DNA of 64,000 nt from Prevotella sp. MGM1 (GCF_002933775.1 NZ_BEWV01000221.1:119594-183593), one strand, 5' to 3'; positions 45,065 to 53,679 are shown, counted from the stretch's first letter. Notes: generated by a model from the letters alone, not told the origin. Numbers and translations are program-made.

Positions 45065-45410
45065 TTAAGAAATTATATTACAAACGGCCGTTTATATTCC
45101 GGTTATTTTCAAATTGAAAATCCTGTGGGCGAAAATGTCACCGTATTTTGTGTTTTATACAACTATTTGTGTGTCAGTGTGATACAGGCGGTATGTCTTG
45201 ATGGGATTATAAATATTCACTCTCGGACGAGTGTGAGGTCGCGTTTAGTATACTGATTGCATTGCGTTTAGTATCCCGTTGCTTTCCGTTTAGCCGCTAA
45301 ACGCATTGCAATTAGTTGCCGAATGCGTTCCAACGGGATACTCGTTGCGGAAAAATCCTGTTTTCATTGCGGTATTTTTTGCCGTGTATCGTATTCAATC
45401 ATGGTTTCGT
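45065..45410 (+). repeat. Dispersed intergenic element, copy C
   Basis: Full copy of the ~330-bp element. It starts at a TATTACAAA block, has the core GGTTATTTTCAAATT, CACCGTATTTTGTG and TTTTATACAA, and from 45241 a chain of about five ~19-bp units separated by 3-5 bases: GCGTTTAGTATACTGATTGC, GCGTTTAGTATCCCGTTGC, GTTTAGCCGCTAAAC, GCAATTAGTTGCCGAATGC, CCAACGGGATACTCGTTGC. It lies in the 842-base gap between the divergent HxlR and radical SAM genes; the rest of the gap holds only their promoters. Confidence 0.7.
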
Positions 45411-45655
45411 ATCGCTTTCGGCAAGCTGTTTCGATTAAAAAGAGGAACGTTTTTTTATGATATAATCATTACAGTATATTACGTTGGCGGCGTGTGTTTG
45501 AGTAAGCGATAGCAGTTTGACGCGATCCGTTTGTACATGTGTCACGATACCGACAATCATAAAAATAATTAATAATCGGCCGTATCATCATTCATAATCG
45601 TGTGGCGCTCAGCATTGCTTACTTCCCGGTAAGCGGCTTACGCCTTGGTGCGTTC

Positions 45656-45686
45656 TTGTGGCAATGAGGTAAAGCAGCTAACTTTG
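45656..45686 (+). promoter_or_regulatory. Promoter of the radical SAM gene
   Basis: TTG at 45656-45658, 20-bp spacer, TAACTTTG at 45679-45686, 26 bases before the ATG. A palindrome GTAAGC G GCTTAC (45629-45641) lies just upstream. Confidence 0.7.
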
Positions 45687-45711
45687 CCATCGTTTTTTTA
45701 TTATCAAGAAT

Positions 45712-46599
45712 ATGGAACTATTACATTTCGACGGTCAGATATGGCGGCCGCCATACGAGGCAAACAGTCAGTTATTGCAGGTCACGTCGGGCTGCACGTG
45801 GCGTAAGTGTAAGTTTTGCAGCCTTTATCACGGCACGGATTTCCGTATGTCTCCGATGAGCGAGATTGAGGCCGACTTAGATGTTATATGCCGCTATCAG
45901 CCCGAGGCGCGGCGGGTGTTTCTCACCGGTGCCAATCCTTTTGCGCTTAGCTATGGCCGACTGTTCAGAATTGCCGAACTGATACGTCGCAGGTTGCCGT
46001 GGTGCGAATCTGTGGGTATGTTCGCCCGCATCACCGATATACGTCCGAAGACGGTGGATGAACTGAGAAACCTGCGCCATCTGCGGATAGACAATGTCAG
46101 TATCGGCACGGAGACGGGTGATGACAGTGTTTTGGCGAGGATGAACAAAGGCTATACGTCGTCCGACATCGTGGAGCAATGCCTCAAGCTCGAAGAGGCT
46201 GGTATCAAGTATAACCTCGTCTACATGACGGGGCTGGCGGGCATGGGCGGCTGTGTAGCAGGTGCCATGCGCACTGCCGAGGTGTTCAACCGTCTGCATC
46301 CGTATATCATAAACATTGTGTCGCTCACAGTTTTTGAGCAGTCGGAGCTTTATGCCGAATTGCGTGCCGGACTTTTTCATGAAGCGTCTGAGCGTGAGCG
46401 TCTCATAGAGTTGCGCACGCTGATAGAGCGTCTCACCGTTAGTGCCACCGTTCTCGGCAACACAGTGTCGAACATTCTGCCGGTCGTCGGGTTTCTTCCT
46501 GCCGATAAGGCAAGATTACTGGGAGAGATAGACGAGGCCATCGGGAAATGGGACGAGGATGATATGCGTAGGTATAGGGAGGGGATAGTGTCGCTATGA
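45712..46599 (+). CDS. Radical SAM protein
   Basis: A 295-residue iron-sulfur enzyme that would cleave SAM to start a radical reaction. The cluster motif is SGCTWRKCKFCSLYHG, with cysteines spaced CX4CX2C; this spacing with SLYHGTDFRM resembles the Elp3/YgiQ-like uncharacterised group rather than the canonical CX3CX2C. EARRVFLTGANPFALSYGRL and DNVSIGTETGDDSVLARMNKGYT are further radical-SAM core motifs. No accessory domain or partner gene is present, so the substrate is unknown. Confidence 0.9.
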   Translation: MELLHFDGQIWRPPYEANSQLLQVTSGCTWRKCKFCSLYHGTDFRMSPMSEIEADLDVICRYQPEARRVFLTGANPFALSYGRLFRIAELIRRRLPWCESVGMFARITDIRPKTVDELRNLRHLRIDNVSIGTETGDDSVLARMNKGYTSSDIVEQCLKLEEAGIKYNLVYMTGLAGMGGCVAGAMRTAEVFNRLHPYIINIVSLTVFEQSELYAELRAGLFHEASERERLIELRTLIERLTVSATVLGNTVSNILPVVGFLPADKARLLGEIDEAIGKWDEDDMRRYREGIVSL

Positions 46600-46640
46600 T
46601 GCTTGTATGGCTGTGTGGCCTGTGTGCTACGGCATAATAA

Positions 46641-46659
46641 GACCGGCTTCATGGAAGCC
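46641..46659. terminator. Hairpin between convergent radical SAM and SLC13 genes
   Basis: CCGGCTTC ATG GAAGCCGG, an 8-bp perfect stem with a 3-base loop. No T-run on either side; probably a weak bidirectional terminator. Confidence 0.5.
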
Positions 46660-46704
46660 GGCTCAAATGAGTATTACCGTCGGGTAATGCCGTTACGGAA
46701 TGTT

Positions 46705-48537
46705 TCAGAACGGGAAAAGCAATGGCAGCAGGAACGTCATTGCTATTCCGATGACGAGCTGCAGGGGCAGACCCACTTTTACGTAGTCGGTAAACGTGTA
46801 TTCGCCGGCGTGCATCACGAGTGCGTTAGGCGGTGTCGAGAACGGTGAGGCGAAACACATGCTTGCTCCGAGGGTCACGGCGAATAGCATGGGATAGGGG
46901 CTGATGCCTATTTCCTGTGCCGCCGTCATGGCTATGGGCGACATGAGTACGGCGGTGGCCGTGTTGCTTATGAACATCGTTAGCAGCGATGTGGTGAAGT
47001 AAATCCCGGCCAGAAGAACAGTGGGGCTCATGGAGCCGAGGGAAGACACGAGCGAGTGCGAGATGAGAGCCGACGTGCCTGTCTTTTCGAGTGCCACCGA
47101 CATGGGCATCATAGCGGCGATGAGCACGATGCTCTCCCAGTTTATCGTCTTGTAAGCAGCCTCCACATTGCGGAAACATTCGGTGAGAACCATCAGCAGG
47201 CCGGCTGCCATCACTGCCGTCACGGGAGCTATCGGGATGAAGTCGAATACCATCGTGGCCACCATCGCGAGCATTATTATAGCGGCGAGCGGCGCTTTGT
47301 AGTTCAGTGTTACTTTCGAAGCCTGCTCCTCGGGCTGACCGAGCACCACCCAGTCTGTCTCCTGGTCATCGAGCTTCGATATGTTGCTCCACTTGCCTTG
47401 CACAAGCAGCACATCGCCCGATTGCAGTTTTTCATCAGGAAGCTCCGACTGTATATAACTGTCTCCACGTTTTATTCCCAGCACGTTGATGTCGTATCTC
47501 TCGCGGAATCCAGAGTTTTTCAACCGGCTGCCAATCAGTTTGGCCATCGGCATGAGCACAATCTCGGCTATTCCGATGTCGTAGAAGTCCATGTTGTTGC
47601 GGTCGAGGCGTTTCAGGTTGTTGTCTTTCGCGAACCTGTCCATAACAGCCGTGTCGCCCGTGAGGTATATGATATCTCCCTCGTTGAGTATGCTGTCAGG
47701 GCCGGCAAGGCTCTGCCTCACGTTGCGTATGAGTCCGCTTCGGTCCGTGCTCTCGCTGCGTATTTCAAGAATGGACAGTCCGTACACTCTTCTGAGGTTC
47801 AGTTCGGCTACCGTTTTACCCTTTACGGCCGATGAGGATTTAATCTTGTATCTGCGAAGAGTGCTTTCCAGCCTGTATTCCTTAACGAGTTCTTCAAGCG
47901 ATTTGTGGTTGTTTGCGGCCTTGTCTGCCTCTCCTTTCTTTTTGTATAGGAACAGTTTGCTGAGCGGCAGCATTACCATTATGCCCACAGCAAGGCATAT
48001 AAGGCCTACCGGCAGGAATGAAAAGAATTTCAGCGGAGCATATCCGGCACCCGTCAGAGCGTCTTGTATCACGAGGTTGGGCGGCGTACCGATAAGCGTA
48101 AGCATACCGCCGAGGCTGCTTGCGAATGCCAGAGGCATGAGAAGGCGTCCCGGTCTCATGCCGGCTTGCACCGCCATGCTCACCACTATGGGCATCATAA
48201 GGGCCACGGTGCCTGTGTTGCTGATGAAGGCGCCTATCACGGCAGTCACCACGACCACGAGAATGAACAGTTTTGTGTCGCTGCCGGCGGCGAGTTTCAT
48301 TATCCGTTGGCTCGCGGCCTTTGCCAGACCGGTCTGTAATATTGCTCCTCCGACCACGAAAAGCCCGACCATCATTATAACCACGGTAGATGAAAAGCCC
48401 GAAAGAGCCTCTCCGGGTGTTAGTATTCCGGCAATAATCAGCGTGGTGAGAGCACATAGCGCTACTATGTCGGCCCTTATCCTGCCTGTCACGAAGAGTA
48501 TTATCGTTGTTATAAGGATGATGAGTGTTATTGTCAT
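46705..48537 (-). CDS. SLC13 family permease with two RCK_C (TrkA-C) domains
   Basis: Inner-membrane transporter, 610 residues, of the divalent-anion:Na+ symporter (DASS) superfamily. Two membrane halves (about 1-190 and 400-610, with SNTGTVALMMPI and SNTATAVLMSPIAMTAAQE as the paired ion-site motifs) flank two cytosolic TrkA-C domains (about 205-380: AELNLRRVYGLSILEIR, SRLKNSGFRERYDINVLGIKRG). Substrates of such proteins include sulfate, dicarboxylates or other anions; not determinable here. Single gene. Confidence 0.92.
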   Translation of the reverse strand: MTITLIILITTIILFVTGRIRADIVALCALTTLIIAGILTPGEALSGFSSTVVIMMVGLFVVGGAILQTGLAKAASQRIMKLAAGSDTKLFILVVVVTAVIGAFISNTGTVALMMPIVVSMAVQAGMRPGRLLMPLAFASSLGGMLTLIGTPPNLVIQDALTGAGYAPLKFFSFLPVGLICLAVGIMVMLPLSKLFLYKKKGEADKAANNHKSLEELVKEYRLESTLRRYKIKSSSAVKGKTVAELNLRRVYGLSILEIRSESTDRSGLIRNVRQSLAGPDSILNEGDIIYLTGDTAVMDRFAKDNNLKRLDRNNMDFYDIGIAEIVLMPMAKLIGSRLKNSGFRERYDINVLGIKRGDSYIQSELPDEKLQSGDVLLVQGKWSNISKLDDQETDWVVLGQPEEQASKVTLNYKAPLAAIIMLAMVATMVFDFIPIAPVTAVMAAGLLMVLTECFRNVEAAYKTINWESIVLIAAMMPMSVALEKTGTSALISHSLVSSLGSMSPTVLLAGIYFTTSLLTMFISNTATAVLMSPIAMTAAQEIGISPYPMLFAVTLGASMCFASPFSTPPNALVMHAGEYTFTDYVKVGLPLQLVIGIAMTFLLPLLFPF

Positions 48538-48607
48538 TGGTGTCTCTGTTTTTTATATAATATATTGTTATTTGTTTTTTATCCGGTAGGGCTTTCGATT
48601 GTTGAAA

Positions 48608-48666
48608 AACAGAAATGCCTCACTGTATATTCTGGTTTCTGTTTTTATACGGTAGGCATTTCTGTT
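48608..48666 (-). terminator. Terminator of the DUF3298-like lipoprotein gene
   Basis: AACAGAAATGCCT (48608-48620) and its perfect complement AGGCATTTCTGTT (48654-48666). On the minus strand TTTTTC follows the stem. Confidence 0.7.
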
Positions 48667-48735
48667 CTGTTTGTAATACCCCTCTATATGGCTTGTTTTA
48701 TTTTTTATATGCTTTGCCGGGAGTATTGCGTGCGG

Positions 48736-49542
48736 TTATTTACCGTCTTTGTTCTCTATGAGTTTTACGGCCGTAACGGTCATGTATGGCTTGACCTTCT
48801 CGTATGGTATCGTGAAGGAAGGCATGCCGGCGGCGTATGGTGCTATTTCGTATGGCTGGTATGTGAACCCTACACCTTTCTCTGTCAGGTATGGAGGGAA
48901 TTGCGGTAACGGAAGGAAGTCTACGCTGTAATCGGTGATCAGTTGCTCTTTAAGTTCTTCATCGCTGATATCTTTGCCCTCGTTCTCCGCGAAATATTGT
49001 TTTAAACCGTCTTTTATAAGCGTCCTGAACTCTTCCGTACCGGTTCTTGTCAGCATTTCACTGCCGAAGCGACGACCGTCGCTCTTGCGGAACGTGGTGT
49101 TTGCCGAGCCGTGCATCCCGTGCGCACCTCCGGTGAAAGACTCGAAACTGCTTGCATAGGTGACAAACTTATCAGTCTCGTATATCTTTGATACCGACTT
49201 TGAATAGTATAAAGGAGCTTCGCTGTCTGTCTCGAATTCGGATGCCAACTTCTCTAATTCGGCCATTTCCCGTTTACAGTAGAATGCCACCATGGAGTCC
49301 GGATTGTCTGTCTTTCCGTCATACGTGCCGCCCATTTCCTCGCTGATATACTCGGTAATGATGTTTGTCAACGTCTTGTTTCCGTCTTTAGGAAAGTCTG
49401 CCTTTATGGTAACTTCCGCCGTTTTGCTTTTTTCGCTGAATGCTACGGAGTCGGTGGTAAGTTCGTTTTTACCTGTGCTATTGCTTCCGCACGCACTCAG
49501 GAATGCTGTTGCCAGTGTGAGAGTAATGAATTTTGATTTCAT
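48736..49542 (-). CDS. DUF3298/RsiV-like lipoprotein
   Basis: A 268-residue exported lipoprotein; the lipobox is LSAC (Cys18). The body has the DUF4163-DUF3298 pattern seen in RsiV/PdaC-like proteins: YCKREMAELEKLASEFETD, TYASSFESFTGGAHGMHGSANTTFRKSDGRRFG and, at the C-terminus, GVGFTYQPYEIAPYAAGMPSFTIPYEKVKPYM. RsiV relatives bind lysozyme or act on peptidoglycan, but that function is not shown here. The gene starts 20 bases after the pgk terminator hairpin, too close for an obvious separate promoter. Confidence 0.82.
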   Translation of the reverse strand: MKSKFITLTLATAFLSACGSNSTGKNELTTDSVAFSEKSKTAEVTIKADFPKDGNKTLTNIITEYISEEMGGTYDGKTDNPDSMVAFYCKREMAELEKLASEFETDSEAPLYYSKSVSKIYETDKFVTYASSFESFTGGAHGMHGSANTTFRKSDGRRFGSEMLTRTGTEEFRTLIKDGLKQYFAENEGKDISDEELKEQLITDYSVDFLPLPQFPPYLTEKGVGFTYQPYEIAPYAAGMPSFTIPYEKVKPYMTVTAVKLIENKDGK

Positions 49543-49561
49543 AAGCGTTATTGTTTTAATG

Positions 49562-49602
49562 AAAGAAGGCTGCCTGAAAAACCTTTCAGGCAGCCTTCTT
49601 TT
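49562..49602 (-). terminator. Terminator of pgk
   Basis: AAAGAAGGCTGCCTGAAA pairs without mismatch over 17-18 bases with TTTCAGGCAGCCTTCTTT across a 4-base loop. It lies 27 bases after the pgk stop on the minus strand. Confidence 0.85.
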
Positions 49603-49628
49603 CAGGTTATTCTTTCTGTGTGGGGTTA

Positions 49629-50879
49629 TTATTCACCTTTGATGGCTGCTACACCCGGTAATACTTTACCCTCTATTGCTTCGAGCAACGCACCGCCACC
49701 GGTTGATATATAGCTTACTTTATCGGCCATGCCGAACTTGTTGATGCATGCAACCGAGTCGCCGCCGCCGATGAGCGAGAAAGCTCCGTCGGCCGTAGCC
49801 TTTGCAATGGCTTCCGCGATGGCCTTTGAACCGCCAGCGAAGTTGTCAAACTCGAATACTCCTGCCGGACCGTTCCATAGTATTGTCTTTGCGCCCTCTA
49901 TGGCCTCGGCGAATTTCTTGCGTGTATCGGGACCGGCGTCCATGCCTTCCCATCCTTCGGGAATGTCGTCTACAGGGCATATCTGGGTGTTGGCGTCGTT
50001 GGAGAAGTTGTCGCCGGCGATGCAGTCTGTACCAAGTACGAGGTTAACGCCGTTTTCCTTGGCTTTCTTCATGATGTCGAGAGCCAGTTCCAACTTGTCG
50101 TTCTCGCATATCGAGTTACCTATCTTGCCGCCCTGAGCCTTTGCGAAAGTATATGTCATGCCGCCGCAGAGAATGAGGTTGTCTACCTTTCCGAGCAGGT
50201 TCTCTATGATTCCGATTTTCGTGGATACCTTAGAGCCGCCCATTATGGCTGTGAACGGACGCTTGATATTGCTTAGCACGTTGTCAACGGCGTTCACCTC
50301 TTTTTCCATCAGGTAGCCGAGCATCTTGTGGTCTGCGTCGAAATAGTCGGCGATTACGGCTGTGGAAGCGTGCTTGCGGTGAGCTGTTCCGAAAGCGTCC
50401 ATCACGTAACAGTCGGCGTAGCTTGCGAGTGTCTTCGCAAAATCCTTCTGGCGGGTCTTCATTTCTTTCTTTGCCTCGTCGTATTCGGGTGTCCCTTTTT
50501 CCACGCCTACAGGCTTGCCTTCTTCCTCGGCATAGTAGCGCAGGTTTTCGAGCAGCAGCGCCTCGCCCGGTTTCAGGGCTGCGGCAGCGTCAGCAGCTTT
50601 TGCGCAATCGTCTGCGAACTTAACCTCAACACCAAGCGCTTCGGATACGTTCTTTACAATCTGGGAGAGTGAAAGCTCTTTCTTTACCTTGCCTTTGGGC
50701 TTGCCCATGTGGCTCATCATAATTAGCGCCCCGCCGTCTGATATTACTTTTTTCAGTGTGGGGAGTGCGCCGCGGATGCGGGTGTCGTCAGTTACATTGC
50801 CATTCTCGTCCAATGGCACATTGAAATCCACGCGTACGATTGCCTTTTTGCCGGCAAAGTTGAATTGATCGATATTCAT
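49629..50879 (-). CDS. pgk: Phosphoglycerate kinase
   Basis: Glycolytic enzyme transferring phosphate from 1,3-bisphosphoglycerate to ADP. 416 residues, standard length. Motifs: [17 protein letters not shown] at the start, [49 protein letters not shown] and, at the C-terminus, [29 protein letters not shown]. The frame is open to 50915, but the ATG at 50879 ([11 protein letters not shown]) matches the family start. A promoter lies 51 bases upstream. Confidence 0.97.
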   Translation of the reverse strand: MNIDQFNFAGKKAIVRVDFNVPLDENGNVTDDTRIRGALPTLKKVISDGGALIMMSHMGKPKGKVKKELSLSQIVKNVSEALGVEVKFADDCAKAADAAAALKPGEALLLENLRYYAEEEGKPVGVEKGTPEYDEAKKEMKTRQKDFAKTLASYADCYVMDAFGTAHRKHASTAVIADYFDADHKMLGYLMEKEVNAVDNVLSNIKRPFTAIMGGSKVSTKIGIIENLLGKVDNLILCGGMTYTFAKAQGGKIGNSICENDKLELALDIMKKAKENGVNLVLGTDCIAGDNFSNDANTQICPVDDIPEGWEGMDAGPDTRKKFAEAIEGAKTILWNGPAGVFEFDNFAGGSKAIAEAIAKATADGAFSLIGGGDSVACINKFGMADKVSYISTGGGALLEAIEGKVLPGVAAIKGE

Positions 50880-50929
50880 AATTGCTTGTTTATAATAATT
50901 AAATATTTTCCACATTTAACTTCGAACTA

Positions 50930-50937
50930 CAAAGTTA
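50930..50937 (-). promoter_or_regulatory. -7 element for pgk
   Basis: CAAAGTTA reads TAACTTTG on the minus strand, 51 bases before the pgk ATG. Confidence 0.65.
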
Positions 50938-51051
50938 GTAAATTATATCAATAATGAATATCCGATGATTGCGATTTTATATATTTTTTGCGGCTTTGTC
51001 ATTGAAATGTAATATGGACTTTGCAATATTGTATAAAAAACACTTTGTTTG

Positions 51052-51083
51052 TTTGGAGCGTTGTTTTTATTTTCCTATTTTTG
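51052..51083 (+). promoter_or_regulatory. Full promoter of queC
   Basis: TTTG at 51052-51055, 20-bp spacer, TATTTTTG at 51076-51083, 28 bases before the ATG. Confidence 0.8.
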
Positions 51084-51110
51084 CGTCTTTAAACAGTCAA
51101 TAAACCATAT

Positions 51111-51767
51111 ATGAAAGATTCAGTGATAATAGTGAGTGGCGGAATGGACAGTGTCACCATGCTGCATGAGTACCGTGACCGCATAGCGGTAGGCATATCG
51201 TTTGATTACGGGAGCAACCATAACGCCCGTGAGATACCTTTTGCACGTATGCACTGTGAGAGGCTGGGGATAAAGCATATCGTGATAAGTCTTGATTTTA
51301 TGAACAGATACTTCAAGAGCTCGCTGCTCGAAGGAGCCGATGCTGTTCCTGACGGGCACTATGCAGACGAGAACATGAAGTCTACCGTGGTGCCTTTCAG
51401 AAACGGAATAATGCTGTCCATTGCCGTCGGAATTGCCGAAAGTAATGGTCTGCGGTACGTGATGATGGCAAATCATGGTGGAGACCATTCCATATATCCC
51501 GATTGCCGCCGGGAATTCGTATGCGCTTTCGATGCCGCGGCAAAGGCCGGAACTTACGTCGGAGCCGGCATTCTCGCTCCGTATACCGGCATAACCAAGG
51601 CTGATATAGCGCGTAGGGGTAAAGAAATGGGGCTGGACTACTCTGAGACATGGTCGTGCTATAAAGGCGGTGATGTGCATTGCGGGCGTTGCGGCACGTG
51701 TGTTGAGCGGCGCGAGGCATTGGCCGAGGCCGGTATTGAGGATACCACGCCATACATGCAGGACTGA
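51111..51767 (+). CDS. queC: 7-cyano-7-deazaguanine synthase
   Basis: ATP-dependent enzyme making preQ0 from 7-carboxy-7-deazaguanine in queuosine biosynthesis. 218 residues. The PP-loop SGGMDSVTML is at the N-terminus, followed by YGSNHNAREIPFA, the active-site region VPFRNGIMLSIAVGIAESNG and the C-terminal zinc site SCYKGGDVHCGRCGTCVERR with four cysteines. No queD/queE/queF follows; a bidirectional hairpin ends the unit. Confidence 0.95.
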   Translation: MKDSVIIVSGGMDSVTMLHEYRDRIAVGISFDYGSNHNAREIPFARMHCERLGIKHIVISLDFMNRYFKSSLLEGADAVPDGHYADENMKSTVVPFRNGIMLSIAVGIAESNGLRYVMMANHGGDHSIYPDCRREFVCAFDAAAKAGTYVGAGILAPYTGITKADIARRGKEMGLDYSETWSCYKGGDVHCGRCGTCVERREALAEAGIEDTTPYMQD

Positions 51768-51789
51768 AAGTAGTAGCGGTACGGCATGA

Positions 51790-51857
51790 AAAAGCGAAGC
51801 CGCCGGATATTGTTTAAAGTAAGCTGATAAACATTTTACTTCCGGTGCTTCGCTTTT
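51790..51857. terminator. Bidirectional terminator between queC and the stress cluster
   Basis: AAAAGCGAAGC (51790-51800) and GCTTCGCTTTT (51847-51857) pair perfectly, with CCGGA/TCCGG extending the stem inside. Serves the two convergent units. Confidence 0.75.
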
Positions 51858-51898
51858 CTATTTATTTTCGGCCTTGTTCACGGCCGGGGTCTTGCTTT

Positions 51899-52087
51899 TC
51901 ATTCAAGCCATGACTCCATGCGGTCTCTTGCGAACAGGTAATAGAACAGAAGTCCTACCCAGCTTGTGGAGACCAGAATGATGATGGCGACGATTCTTTT
52001 CCATAGCGAAACGTCATATCTTGCAATCTCAAAAGCGGCTCTGATGGTGAGTATCATACCGATGACCCAAATAATAAATCCTATCAT
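51899..52087 (-). CDS. Small two-helix membrane protein, PLDc_N-like
   Basis: A 62-residue protein with two transmembrane segments (about 3-20 and 30-50), then FARDRMESWLE. STSWVGLLFYYLFARDR resembles the short PLDc N-terminal domain (PLDc_N) often found alone in small membrane proteins. It is the last gene of a minus-strand cluster with the 11-mer-repeat lipoprotein, manganese catalase and Lys/Cys-rich peptide. Function unknown; envelope stress is a guess from the neighbours. Confidence 0.75.
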   Translation of the reverse strand: MIGFIIWVIGMILTIRAAFEIARYDVSLWKRIVAIIILVSTSWVGLLFYYLFARDRMESWLE

Positions 52088-52161
52088 AATACAGTTTTTT
52101 TAATTGTTTGACATTTGTGTTATTAAACTCTTGAAGACTTTGAATCGTAAGGCTTCCGTTA

Positions 52162-52497
52162 TTATAAGGCATCCTTGACCTCTTTCTTGGTTTCGTTGTA
52201 ACCTTTCTTTATGGTTTCTTTCGTCTTGTCGTAGCCTTTCTTCACGTTGTCTTTCGTGTCTTCCCAACCATCCTTGACGTTTTCTTTGGTGTCTTTCCAG
52301 TCTTCTTTGGCATTCTGCTTTGTTTTCTCCCAGTCTTTCTTCATCTTGTTGGAAGCCTTGTCGGCAGAATTCTCCATTCTCTCTATGGTACAGTTTTCAC
52401 GGCAGTTATCGTTTCCGTAACATTTATTGTCGTTGCCGCATGATGTCATGGCCGCCGTTGCGGCGAGTGCCATGACTGCTGAAAATATCTTTTTCAT
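52162..52497 (-). CDS. Lipoprotein with five 11-residue LEA/YtxH-like repeats
   Basis: A 111-residue lipoprotein. The signal peptide ends at the lipobox AMTSC (Cys20). A short Cys/Asn-rich segment follows (NDNKCYGNDNCRENC). Residues 53-107 are five head-to-tail 11-mers of one pattern, KxxWxxTKxxV/A: KKDWEKTKQNA, KEDWKDTKENV, KDGWEDTKDNV, KKGYDKTKETI, KKGYNETKKEV. This is the periodicity of group-3 LEA and some YtxH-like stress proteins, which form amphipathic helices and can protect membranes or proteins during drying or osmotic stress. Here it would be anchored in the envelope. Role inferred. Confidence 0.85.
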   Translation of the reverse strand: MKKIFSAVMALAATAAMTSCGNDNKCYGNDNCRENCTIERMENSADKASNKMKKDWEKTKQNAKEDWKDTKENVKDGWEDTKDNVKKGYDKTKETIKKGYNETKKEVKDAL

Positions 52498-52532
52498 GGT
52501 TTTTTTATGTTTTTAATTGTTCATTACTGTTT

Positions 52533-53480
52533 TTATTTCTCTTCCTCATTGCAATATTTACACCATTGCATATCCTTGTCGGGAGTGGCCGACAACACTT
52601 CGTCACGGTGTTCTGCCGAGAGCTGCTCGTCTTTCTTGCGCATCTCTTTCTCTGTGCGCGACGTTCCTTCCGGCTTACGGTCTACAAGACCGTTTGTCTT
52701 TCTCACCTCGTCGATGGGGTCGTCTATCCACAGCCATTCTTCGCCGAATTGGGTGCTCTTGCCTTCGTTCCACGGCCCTACGGCTTCGTCGCCTTTCGAC
52801 AGTTTGAAGTGAAGGTTGCTGTATTTCGGAGATGTTTGCAATGCTCCCGGCGGGAAGTTAGGCTGTATTGTCTCCAATGCGGCCTCAAACTGCTGGTAGT
52901 GTGTCACCTCGCGTGTCATGAGGAACATAAGCGTCTCTCTTACCATCGGGTCGTCTGTCAGTTGCATGAGATTTTCGTAGCCTATTTTTGCACGTGCCTC
53001 TCCTGCCATGTTTGAGCGCAGGTCTACCGACAGATCGGCGTTTGCCGATACGTATGTGGCATTCCACGGGTTTCCGTTACAGTCTGTCAGGGCGGGACTG
53101 CCCGGCGCACCCACCAGAAACTGAGGATTGGTGAAAGCCTGGTGTATGAGTTCCTCTTTTCCCTCCTTTCCGCGCATCATGCAGTTGAGCGGCATGGTCT
53201 CCACCGCGTCCTTCATCTTTCCGTTTACCGGGCCGAGTAGCATCTGTATGGTAGCGCCTACGATTTCGAGATGTCCGAACTCTTCGGTGGCTATATCCAT
53301 GAGCATGTCATACTTGTCGGGATAAGGATTGTGACAACTGAAAGCCTGCACGAAGTATTGCAGTGCTGACTTTAACTCTCCGTTTGCTCCGCCGAAAGCT
53401 TCGAGCATCACTCTTGCAAACCGCGGATCTGGTTTTGATACTCTTGCGTTGAACTGCAAGTCTTTTACATGATAAAACAT
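52533..53480 (-). CDS. Manganese catalase family protein
   Basis: Di-manganese ferritin-like catalase, 315 residues, that disproportionates hydrogen peroxide without heme. By comparison with known Mn-catalases the ligands are Glu35 (GANGELKSAL), Glu66/67 and His70 (IATEEFGHLEIVG), Glu161 (MAGEARAKIGYENLM) and His194 (MTREVTHYQQFEAALE); all are present. The C-terminal ~70 residues (from FKLSKGDEAVGPWNEG) are charged and end with MQWCKYCNEEEK. It lies 55 bases after the small Lys/Cys-rich gene and 35 bases before the lipoprotein, so an oxidative/osmotic stress operon is likely. Confidence 0.93.
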   Translation of the reverse strand: MFYHVKDLQFNARVSKPDPRFARVMLEAFGGANGELKSALQYFVQAFSCHNPYPDKYDMLMDIATEEFGHLEIVGATIQMLLGPVNGKMKDAVETMPLNCMMRGKEGKEELIHQAFTNPQFLVGAPGSPALTDCNGNPWNATYVSANADLSVDLRSNMAGEARAKIGYENLMQLTDDPMVRETLMFLMTREVTHYQQFEAALETIQPNFPPGALQTSPKYSNLHFKLSKGDEAVGPWNEGKSTQFGEEWLWIDDPIDEVRKTNGLVDRKPEGTSRTEKEMRKKDEQLSAEHRDEVLSATPDKDMQWCKYCNEEEK

Positions 53481-53535
53481 AAGCTAATGAATTTAAGTTG
53501 TTGATAATAAGTTAATCTGTCTCTTTCTGTGCCTG

Positions 53536-53679
53536 TCACTTAGCCTTTTTGGCTTTGGCTTGGCACTTTGGCTTTTCAGACTTGCAGGTTTCTTTCTGCT
53601 TATCGGTCTTACACTCTTTCTTTTTGTTGTCTTCCGCACACTTGGCGGTCTTGGTACAACTTTTTTTCTTTGTTTCCAT
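53536..53679 (-). CDS. 47-residue Lys/Cys-rich peptide
   Basis: A small frame, METKKKSCTKTAKCAEDN... ending KAKKAK, with 18 lysines and 5 cysteines at 8, 14, 23, 32 and 39. No signal peptide or membrane segment. Cysteine spacing of 6-9 does not match a standard metal finger; metal or redox chemistry is nonetheless possible. It is the first gene after the cluster promoter and lies 55 bases upstream of the manganese catalase start, so its product would be made with it. Longer frames through here on the same strand have a composition unlike any protein. Function unknown. Confidence 0.65.
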   Translation of the reverse strand: METKKKSCTKTAKCAEDNKKKECKTDKQKETCKSEKPKCQAKAKKAK

